From the NCBI GenBank assembly GCA_030840805.1, contig JAVEDU010000035.1, forward strand, positions 32,907 to 96,906: a DNA stretch of 64,000 nt. The letters are read 5' to 3'. Of this stretch, positions 51,961-64,000 are shown one piece after another (position 1 is the stretch's first letter; every line of letters starts with the position of its first letter). Position numbers and translations under genes: made by a program. The notes below the pieces were generated by a model. That model saw nothing but the letters and a program-made list of their open reading frames with translations. It did not search any database and was not told the origin of the DNA. The stretch comes from Actinomycetota bacterium (GTDB taxonomy: Bacteria > Actinomycetota > Actinomycetes > Mycobacteriales > HKI-0501).

Positions 51961-52260
51961 TCAGGCGACCGGCCCTCCGAAGATCTCGATACGGTCGCCG
52001 GGCGCGAGGCTGACGATTGCGCGCTTGCTGTCGCTGCGCTTGCCGAAACCGGCCTTGGTCCGCTTGCGCTTGCCCTGGCGGTTGATCGTGTTGACCGAGG
52101 TCACCTTGACGTCGAACACCTTCTCGACGGCGATCTTGATCTGAGTCTTGTTGGAGTCCGGCGCCACGATGAAGGTGTACTTGCCCTCGTCGATCAGGCC
52201 GTAGCTCTTCTCCGAGATCACGGGCCGGAGCAGGATGTCCCGCGGGTCGTCGATCTCCAT
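51961..52260 (-). CDS. rplW: 50S ribosomal protein L23
   Basis: A 99-residue protein at the exit tunnel, [20 protein letters not shown] and [20 protein letters not shown]. It docks SRP and trigger factor. The ATG overlaps the rplD stop by one base. Confidence 0.97.
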   Translation of the reverse strand: MEIDDPRDILLRPVISEKSYGLIDEGKYTFIVAPDSNKTQIKIAVEKVFDVKVTSVNTINRQGKRKRTKAGFGKRSDSKRAIVSLAPGDRIEIFGGPVA

Positions 52261-52952
52261 CAGTTCTCGTTCCCCTCGGTGTCGGCCAGCTCGCCGGAGC
52301 GCGCCGAGGCCGTGGCGGTGCGGCCCCTGGGCGCGCCGGCCAGGAAGGCGTCCAGCGCACCGGACGTGAAGACCACGTCGTCGCTGACCAGCACGTCGTA
52401 CGTGTTCAGCTGGTCCGGGTAGAGCAGGTGAACCTGGTCCAGGTTGCGCAGGCTCTTCAGCGTGATCGCGTCCGAGCGCTCCAGCACGACGAGCACGTTC
52501 CGCGAGGACGCGATCCGGGCGAGCGCCTGCGCGGCGTCCTTCGTCGAGGGCAGCACGCTGGTGGACAGCGAGCTCACGACGTGGACCCGGCCGTCACGGG
52601 CGCGGTCGGACAGCGCACCACGCAGCGCGGCGGCCTTCATCTTCTTCGGGGTCCGCTGGTCGTACGAGCGCGGCTGCGGGCCGTGCACGACACCACCGCC
52701 GACGAACTGCGGCGCACGGATCGAGCCCTGGCGGGCGCGACCGGTGCCCTTCTGGCGGTACGGCTTCACGCCACCACCGGACACCTCCGCCCGCGTCTTC
52801 GTCTTGGCCGTGCCCTGGCGCGCCGCGGCGAGCTGGGCGACCACGACCTGGTGCATCAGCGGGATGTTGACCTGGACGTCGAAGACCTCGGCGGGGAGGT
52901 CTGCCGTGCCCGTCTTGGCGCCCGAGGCGTCGAGAACGTCGATGCTCGTCAC
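52260..52952 (-). CDS. rplD: 50S ribosomal protein L4
   Basis: A 230-residue protein with the tunnel loop [20 protein letters not shown] and a normal core. In other bacteria L4 can autoregulate the S10 operon; no such hairpin has been identified here. Overlaps rplC by 4 bp. Confidence 0.97.
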   Translation of the reverse strand: MTSIDVLDASGAKTGTADLPAEVFDVQVNIPLMHQVVVAQLAAARQGTAKTKTRAEVSGGGVKPYRQKGTGRARQGSIRAPQFVGGGVVHGPQPRSYDQRTPKKMKAAALRGALSDRARDGRVHVVSSLSTSVLPSTKDAAQALARIASSRNVLVVLERSDAITLKSLRNLDQVHLLYPDQLNTYDVLVSDDVVFTSGALDAFLAGAPRGRTATASARSGELADTEGNEN

Positions 52953-53617
52953 TTGGCGACACCACCCTTGCCGAGGTTGGTCTTGGCGGCCGACTTCACG
53001 AAGACGAGCCCGCCCTTGGGGCCGGGGATGGCACCCTTGATGAGCAGCAGGCCGTTCGCCGCGTCGACCGCGTGGACGGTGAGGTTCTGCGTCGTCTGGC
53101 GCACGTTGCCCATGCGGCCGGCCATGCGCAGACCCTTGAAGACGCGACCCGGGGTCGAGGCCCCACCGATCGAGCCGGGCGAGCGGTGCTTGCGCTGGGT
53201 GCCGTGCGAGGCGCCGAGGCCCTTGAAGCCGTGGCGCTTCATCACACCGGCGGTGCCCTTGCCCTTGGTGGTGCCGACGACGTCGACCGAGGTGCCCGCC
53301 TCGAACAGCTCGGCGGTGACCTCCTGGCCGAGCGTGTACTCGGTGGCGTCCGTCGTCCGCAGCTCGACGACCGTGCGGCGCGGGGCCACACCGGCCTTCT
53401 TGAAGTGACCGGCCTGGGGCCTGGTCACCTTGCGGGGGTCGATCTGGCCGAAGGCCAGCTGCACCGCGGTGTAACCGTCGGTGTCGGGGGTCCGTACCTG
53501 GGTCACCACGCAGGGCCCGGCCTTCACGACGGTCACCGGAACGATCCGGTTGTTCTCGTCGAAGACCTGGGTCATGCCGAGCTTCGCGCCCAGGACACCC
53601 TTGATCTGCCTGTCCAT
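52949..53617 (-). CDS. rplC: 50S ribosomal protein L3
   Basis: A 222-residue protein starting [20 protein letters not shown] and with the tryptophan-finger region [23 protein letters not shown] 53617 lies 13 bp after rpsJ; the longer open frame upstream overlaps rpsJ and is not coding. Confidence 0.97.
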   Translation of the reverse strand: MDRQIKGVLGAKLGMTQVFDENNRIVPVTVVKAGPCVVTQVRTPDTDGYTAVQLAFGQIDPRKVTRPQAGHFKKAGVAPRRTVVELRTTDATEYTLGQEVTAELFEAGTSVDVVGTTKGKGTAGVMKRHGFKGLGASHGTQRKHRSPGSIGGASTPGRVFKGLRMAGRMGNVRQTTQNLTVHAVDAANGLLLIKGAIPGPKGGLVFVKSAAKTNLGKGGVAK

Positions 53618-53630
53618 GTCTGTCGCGTCC

Positions 53631-53939
53631 CTACAGCTTGATCTCGATGTCGACCCCGGCCGGCAGGTCGAGGCGCATGAGCGAGTCGACCGTCTTCGGC
53701 GTCGGGTCGAGGATGTCGATGAGGCGCTTGTGGGTGCGCATCTCGAAGTGCTCCCGCGAGTCCTTGTACTTGTGGGGAGAACGGATGACGCAGTAGACGT
53801 TCTTCTCCGTCGGCAGCGGCACCGGGCCCGCAACCTGTGCACCAGTACGCGTCACCGTGTCGACGATCTTGCGCGCCGAGCTGTCGATGACCTCGTGGTC
53901 GTAGGCCTTGAGCCGGATGCGGATCTTCTGTCCCGCCAT
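53631..53939 (-). CDS. rpsJ: 30S ribosomal protein S10
   Basis: A 102-residue protein, [20 protein letters not shown] and [20 protein letters not shown]. It is also NusE in antitermination. First gene of the S10 operon, preceded by a leader of about 210 nt. Confidence 0.98.
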   Translation of the reverse strand: MAGQKIRIRLKAYDHEVIDSSARKIVDTVTRTGAQVAGPVPLPTEKNVYCVIRSPHKYKDSREHFEMRTHKRLIDILDPTPKTVDSLMRLDLPAGVDIEIKL

Positions 53940-53990
53940 GGCTTCGTCTGATCCTTCTCTGTAATACCGCTGCTGTCAGGTCACCGGCTC

Positions 53991-54014
53991 CGACCCCCGA
54001 GGTCGGGCGTGTCG
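53991..54014 (-). promoter_or_regulatory. Shared ribosomal leader element, copy in the rpsJ leader
   Basis: On the minus strand it reads CGACACGCC followed by a small hairpin CGACC-TCGGG-GGTCG, ending 51 nt before the rpsJ ATG. 23 of 24 bases are the same as in the rpsL leader (58525-58548). It is probably an RNA element in the transcript leader; the function is unknown. Confidence 0.65.
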
Positions 54015-54155
54015 GATCCCTGCCCAGCCATCGCCCCGGACTTTCGCCCGCGGGTGGTGGTCGGACAGGGTGTGCCGGTCTGGACCGGTACTCGGGCGAA
54101 AGCGGTCGGGCTGGTGGAATGCACCCACCCGACCGCCTCGCCGAGCAACCTTGCC

Positions 54156-54184
54156 AGTATGCCGTACTAGGTACGGCAGTTCAA
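54156..54184 (-). promoter_or_regulatory. Promoter-like element with 8-bp palindrome before the S10 operon
   Basis: Minus-strand TTGAAC (54184-54179), 17-bp spacer, CATACT (54161-54156). The spacer is a palindrome, TGCCGTAC-TAG-GTACGGCA (54160-54178). It lies 10 nt after the tuf stop, so it may serve as a tuf terminator, a promoter of rpsJ, or both. A second inverted repeat, CTTTCGCCCG (54041-54050) with 54093-54102, lies in the leader. Confidence 0.5.
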
Positions 54185-54193
54185 AATCGCGTC

Positions 54194-55387
54194 TTACTTC
54201 GTGATCTTCGTGACGCGGCCGGCACCGACGGTGCGGCCACCCTCACGGATCGCGAACTTCAGGCCCTCTTCCATGGCGATGGGCTGGATGAGCTCGACGC
54301 TCATCTCGGTGTTGTCGCCCGGCATGACCATCTCGGTGCCCTCGGGGAGGGTCACGACGCCGGTCACGTCCGTGGTGCGGAAGTAGAACTGGGGGCGGTA
54401 GTTGTTGAAGAACGGCGTGTGACGGCCGCCCTCGTCCTTCGAGAGGATGTAGACGTTCGCCTCGAAGTTGGTGTGCGGGGTGGTCGTCCCGGGCTTGATG
54501 ACGACCTGGCCGCGCTCGACGTCCTCACGCTTGATGCCACGGAGGAGCAGGCCGACGTTCTCGCCGGCACGCGCCTCGTCGAGCAGCTTGCGGAACATCT
54601 CGACACCGGTGACGGTCGTCGTCTGCTTGCCCTCGCGGATACCGACGATGTCGACGGTCTCGTTGACCTTCAGGATGCCCCGCTCGACGCGGCCGGTGAC
54701 GACCGTGCCACGACCGGTGATCGTGAAGACGTCCTCGACCGGCATGAGGAACGGCAGGTCGACCGCGCGCTCCGGCTCCGGGATCGACTCGTCGACCGCG
54801 TCCATGAGCTCGAGGATCTTGGCGCCCCACTCGGCGTCGCCCTCGAGCGCCTTCAGCGCCGAGACCCGCACGATCGGGAGATCGTCGCCCGGGAACTCGT
54901 ACTGGCTGAGCAGCTCACGGACCTCGAGCTCGACGAGCTCCAGGATCTCCTCGTCGTCCACGACGTCGGCCTTGTTCAGGGCGACGACGATGTACGGGAC
55001 GCCGACCTGCTTCGCGAGGAGCACGTGCTCCTTGGTCTGCGGCATCGGGCCGTCGGTGGCCGAGACCACCAGGATCGCGCCGTCCATCTGCGCGGCACCC
55101 GTGATCATGTTCTTGATGTAGTCAGCGTGACCCGGGCAGTCGACGTGGGCGTAGTGACGCTTTTCGGTCTGGTATTCGACGTGCGCGATCGAGATCGTGA
55201 TACCGCGCTGCCGCTCCTCCGGCGCCTTGTCGATCTGGTCGAACGGCGTGAAGGGGTTGATGTCCGGGAACTTGTCGTGCAGGACCTTGGTGATGGCCGC
55301 CGTCAGCGTGGTCTTGCCATGGTCGATGTGACCGATGGTGCCGATGTTGACGTGCGGCTTGGTCCGCTCGAACTTGGCCTTCGCCAC
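54194..55387 (-). CDS. tuf: Elongation factor Tu
   Basis: A 397-residue GTPase with [27 protein letters not shown] and [10 protein letters not shown]. It delivers aminoacyl-tRNA to the ribosome. Only one tuf is present in the window; it follows fusA by 69 bp. Confidence 0.98.
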   Translation of the reverse strand: MAKAKFERTKPHVNIGTIGHIDHGKTTLTAAITKVLHDKFPDINPFTPFDQIDKAPEERQRGITISIAHVEYQTEKRHYAHVDCPGHADYIKNMITGAAQMDGAILVVSATDGPMPQTKEHVLLAKQVGVPYIVVALNKADVVDDEEILELVELEVRELLSQYEFPGDDLPIVRVSALKALEGDAEWGAKILELMDAVDESIPEPERAVDLPFLMPVEDVFTITGRGTVVTGRVERGILKVNETVDIVGIREGKQTTTVTGVEMFRKLLDEARAGENVGLLLRGIKREDVERGQVVIKPGTTTPHTNFEANVYILSKDEGGRHTPFFNNYRPQFYFRTTDVTGVVTLPEGTEMVMPGDNTEMSVELIQPIAMEEGLKFAIREGGRTVGAGRVTKITK

Positions 55388-55456
55388 TGGTGTCCTCCTG
55401 TGGACTGGTGTTGGAACGCCGTACGACGTGCCGACTTCGGTCTGGTGAGACCCGGG

Positions 55457-57550
<2,094 letters not shown>

Positions 57551-57613
57551 TGCCTTCTTCTCTCTGAGCTCGTCTTGCGAGGGGGTAGAACCTGGTGGCG
57601 AGTTGTGCTCGCG

Positions 57614-58083
57614 CTACCAGCGGTAGTGCGCGAAGGCCTTGTTGGACTCCGCCATCTTGTGAGTGTCCTCGCGTCGCTTGACGGCCGCACCGAGGCCGTT
57701 GCTGGCGTCGAGGAGCTCGTTCATCAGGCGCTCGGTCATCGTCTTCTCGCGGCGCACGCGGCTGTAGGTGATCAGCCAGCGCAGCGCGAGGGTCGTGGCG
57801 CGACCCGCGCGGACCTCGATGGGCACCTGGTAGGTGGCGCCACCGACGCGGCGGGACTTCACCTCGAGGGTGGGCTTGACGTTGTCGAGCGCGCGCTTGA
57901 GCGTGATCACCGGGTCGGTGCCGGTCTTCTCACGAGCGCCCTCCAGGGCGCCGTAGACGATCCGCTCGGCGGTCGACCGCTTGCCACTGAGGAGAACCTT
58001 GTTGATCAGGCTCGTCACCAGCGGGGAGCCGTAGACCGGGTCGACGACGACCGGGTGCTTCGGGGCCGGGCCCTTGCGGGGCA

Positions 58084-58084
<1 letters not shown>
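57614..58084 (-). CDS. rpsG: 30S ribosomal protein S7
   Basis: A 156-residue protein starting [20 protein letters not shown] and ending [18 protein letters not shown]. It organises the 16S 3' major domain. Its ATG overlaps the rpsL stop by one base. Confidence 0.98.
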
Positions 58085-58458
<374 letters not shown>

Positions 58459-58524
58459 CGGGTCTCCGCTTCCTTCTCGCCTAGCTGTGGGTCGTGCTGG
58501 AACGCCGGATGACCCGGCCCCTCT

Positions 58525-58548
58525 CGACCCCCGTGGTCGGGCGTGTCG
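58525..58548 (-). promoter_or_regulatory. Shared ribosomal leader element, copy in the rpsL leader
   Basis: Minus-strand CGACACGCC then the hairpin CGACC-ACGGG-GGTCG, 66 nt before the rpsL GTG. It matches the rpsJ leader copy at 23 of 24 bases. Confidence 0.65.
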
Positions 58549-58674
58549 CCCGGACGGGTTCCCACTCGCCGGTCGAGCCGACGAGTAGGAGAGGGTCTCC
58601 ACGTCACCTGATCCCGGAGTACTCACTTCCGGAGGCGCGCGTGAGCGCCCGGGTTACCCCAGGCACGAACTGAA

Positions 58675-58703
58675 AGACTACCTACCGCATGCGCGCAGGT
58701 CAA
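58675..58703 (-). promoter_or_regulatory. Promoter of rpsL-rpsG-fusA-tuf
   Basis: Minus-strand TTGACC (58703-58698), 17-bp spacer, TAGTCT (58680-58675). This is a strong vegetative-type match, giving a leader of about 210 nt. Confidence 0.75.
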
Positions 58704-58821
58704 AACCGGGCCGTGCTGCCACGGTCGTCGGCCCGGACTGTAGGCCGGGTCGGGCCCGTGCACACGCTTCGGGGACGTGTCGTCACGGATTCGACCGTGA
58801 GGGGCGTCTCGTTCGTTCCGG

Positions 58822-59514
58822 TCAGAAGGTACCCATGTTGTGGGCCTGCAGCCAGGCCACCGCCGCGAGCGAGGCGATGCAGAGCACCACGCCGATCGCG
58901 CCGACGACGATGCCGGCGAGGGCCATCCCCCCGCCGGTCAGCGCGCCACCGGACCGGGTGACGCGGTGGCGCCCGATGATGCCGAACACCACGCCGAGGA
59001 CGCCGGCGACGATGCCCACCACCGAGCAGCACAGGGCCGACGGCACCGACACGATGCCCGCGACCAGGGCCACGATGCTCAGGGGCTCCGTCCGGGAGCC
59101 GGTGGCGCCGGGGTAGCCGTAGCCGGTGGGCGGGACTCCGTAGCCGGGCTGCTGGCCGTACGGGAGCTGAGCGGGCTGCTGGCCGTACTGGAGCTGAGCG
59201 GGCTGCGGGCCGTATCCCGGCGGGGGGTAGGCGTCGTACGGCGGCGGCGGCGCGGGAACCGGCTGCGGCGGGGGGTAGGCGTCGTACGGCGGCGGCGGCG
59301 GCGCGGGAACCGGCTGCGGCGGTGCGGAGGGGTCGTACGCGGGCGGCGGCACCGGGTTGGCCGCCACGGGGTTGGCCGCCACGGGGTTGGCCGGGGCCGG
59401 GTTGGCCGGGGCCGGGTTGGCCGGGGCCGGGGCCGCGGTCGGGTCCGACCACGGGCTCGGCGGTGGCGGCGCGGGCTCGTCGCGGCGCGGGGGCTCGCCG
59501 GGCTGGTCGGTCAA
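58822..59514 (-). CDS. DUF4190-like membrane protein with Pro-rich repeats
   Basis: A 230-residue protein. The first 125 residues are low-complexity Pro/Ala/Tyr sequence, including repeats of PANPA, PPPQPVPAP and QYGQQPAQL types. A DUF4190-like domain follows (about 135-225) with glycine-rich hydrophobic helices (SIVALVAGIVSVPSALCCSV, ALAGIVVGAIGVVLCIASL). The TTG at 59514 is the likely start, with GGAG 7 nt upstream. It overlaps the stop of the neighbouring gene region slightly apart from it (5 bp). Its function is unknown. Confidence 0.75.
   Translation of the reverse strand: MTDQPGEPPRRDEPAPPPPSPWSDPTAAPAPANPAPANPAPANPVAANPVAANPVPPPAYDPSAPPQPVPAPPPPPYDAYPPPQPVPAPPPPYDAYPPPGYGPQPAQLQYGQQPAQLPYGQQPGYGVPPTGYGYPGATGSRTEPLSIVALVAGIVSVPSALCCSVVGIVAGVLGVVFGIIGRHRVTRSGGALTGGGMALAGIVVGAIGVVLCIASLAAVAWLQAHNMGTF
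59222..59428. repeat. Tandem DNA repeats inside the DUF4190-like gene
   Basis: Two copies of a 48-bp unit start at 59222 and 59270 (the second has a 3-bp insertion). Five copies of a 15-bp unit, GGGTTGGCCGCCACG or GGGTTGGCCGGGGCC, run from 59354 to 59428. Both keep the reading frame and encode the Pro-rich repeats. The region probably varies in length by slippage. Confidence 0.85.
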
Positions 59515-59518
59515 GGCG

Positions 59519-59896
59519 CTACTCCACGCTGTCGGGGTACGTCGGCGACACGGCGGCGTCGCCGACACCGATCAGCCAGAGGGCAACGATCGCGACTGCC
59601 GTCGTGACGGCGAGCCAGATCGCGACCCATCCCAGCACACGGCCCGCGGCGACCCACCGCAGCCCCGTCAGCCAGCCCTCGGCGGTGATGATCTCGGCCC
59701 GGGCGGAGGACGCCAGCAGGACCGCGAGGACACCGGGGAGGAGTCCCCCGAGCAGCGGGGCGGTGAGGACGCCGACGATCCCCAGCACGACGGACGCGGT
59801 GGCGGCGCTGGACGGCCGCGGCACGGCGGCGGGCGGGTACGGCTGCGCCGGCCAGGGGGGAACGGCTCCCCCGCCGTATGCCCCGCCGTACGCCAT
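59519..59896 (-). CDS. Small DUF4190-like membrane protein
   Basis: A 125-residue protein with a short Gly/Tyr/Pro head (about 1-28) and three hydrophobic helices (about 35-60, 80-97, 97-112), similar in plan to the next gene, 5 bp downstream. ATG 59896 starts MAYGGAYGGGAV. The pair may be a duplicated DUF4190-like unit. The function is unknown. Confidence 0.7.
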   Translation of the reverse strand: MAYGGAYGGGAVPPWPAQPYPPAAVPRPSSAATASVVLGIVGVLTAPLLGGLLPGVLAVLLASSARAEIITAEGWLTGLRWVAAGRVLGWVAIWLAVTTAVAIVALWLIGVGDAAVSPTYPDSVE

Positions 59897-59975
59897 CTCC
59901 GCGCCCCCTCGCCCCTGGTGGGGCCATTCTGCCCGACCACGGTGGGGAGGACCGGTCCCGGGCGGGCACCGACGA

Positions 59976-60011
59976 CGGCGGGGCCGCCCGGTTTCCCGGA
60001 CGGCCCCGCCG
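59976..60011 (-). terminator. Terminator hairpin after rpoC
   Basis: A 16-bp stem (59976-59991 with 59996-60011, one mismatch) and a TTTC loop, starting 14 nt after the rpoC stop. The GC-rich stem without a T-tract is typical of actinobacteria. Confidence 0.85.
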
Positions 60012-60024
60012 CGTACCGACTACC

Positions 60025-63918
<3,894 letters not shown>

Positions 63919-63968
63919 TGGGTTCTTTCCCTACTTCCGGGGTCGTGGTCCGATCATGTGATCCGGGC

Positions 63969-64000
63969 GATCGGGCCGGCGGTTGCCCGCCGGCCCGATC
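63969..64000. repeat. 14-bp perfect hairpin at the right edge (rpoB-rpoC interval)
   Basis: GATCGGGCCGGCGG (63969-63982) pairs perfectly with 63987-64000 around a TTGC loop, 50 nt before the rpoC start. The stem may continue outside the window. It could be an attenuator or processing site between rpoB and rpoC. Confidence 0.75.

Larger units (their letters stand above)
58459..58821 (-). other. Leader and promoter region of the str operon (no gene)
   Basis: 363 bp without a supported gene. It holds the rpsL promoter (58675-58703), a leader of about 210 nt with the shared element at 58525-58548, and about 120 bp between the promoter and the downstream end of the DUF4190-like gene. Confidence 0.7.

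Overview
The window is a very GC-rich actinobacterial chromosome segment. The gene set points to a spore-forming or mycelial-type actinomycete, probably Pseudonocardiales or a close relative. Evidence for this: a whiD/whiB3-type Wbl gene beside a bldM-type orphan regulator and a sigD-rsdA pair, GroEL1 with a histidine-rich tail, two CIRCE operators at groES, frequent GTG starts, and the guaB-guaB3-guaA order. The genus cannot be fixed from the sequence alone.

Left part (1-10.8 kb): the start of a PspC-domain sensor kinase diverges from a PspC/LiaF-like membrane protein gene. This is followed by a phosphatidylserine decarboxylase with an unusual N-terminal methyltransferase-like region, and by a convergent phosphatidylserine synthase. 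A tandem Nudix protein and a frameshifted PP2C phosphatase remnant come next. The purine genes guaA, guaB3 and guaB lie on the minus strand with a DUF427 gene between guaA and guaB3.

Regulatory part (10.4-15.7 kb): DUF5319 gene, rsdA-sigD, bldM-like regulator, a TPR-like protein, a MerR/B12-type regulator and whiD. Five 14-bp repeats lie between the convergent DUF5319 and rsdA genes. A perfect 34-bp inverted repeat separates convergent whiD and groEL.

Middle part (15.7-33.2 kb): groES-groEL with two CIRCE sites around a promoter; a THUMP-like methyltransferase; a nucleoside hydrolase remnant next to a long palindrome; the t6A genes tsaD-rimI-tsaB and tsaE (fused to a CPCC zinc-ribbon-like tail), split by an acyl-CoA ligase; then udg, a hydrolase, alr, nnrD/E, acpS, glmS and glmM (cell-wall precursor supply), and rpsI-rplM.

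Right part (33.3-64 kb): an ABC-F protein, a proline/threonine-rich membrane protein and truA, followed (reading right to left as transcribed) by rpoC, two DUF4190-like membrane proteins, rpsL-rpsG-fusA-tuf, the S10 and spc clusters, secY-adk-map, and infA-rpmJ-rpsM-rpsK-rpsD-rpoA-rplQ. Almost all of it is on the minus strand. Promoters of the form TTGAnn-N17/18-TAnnnT can be seen in front of several of these operons. A 24-bp leader element is shared, with one mismatch, by the rpsL and rpsJ leaders, and a shorter variant lies in the secY leader.

The strongest leads are this shared ribosomal leader element, the decarboxylase fusion, the TsaE-CPCC fusion, the bldM-like receiver without its acidic pocket, and the two gene remnants. 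I found no tRNA, CRISPR array, insertion sequence or prophage.
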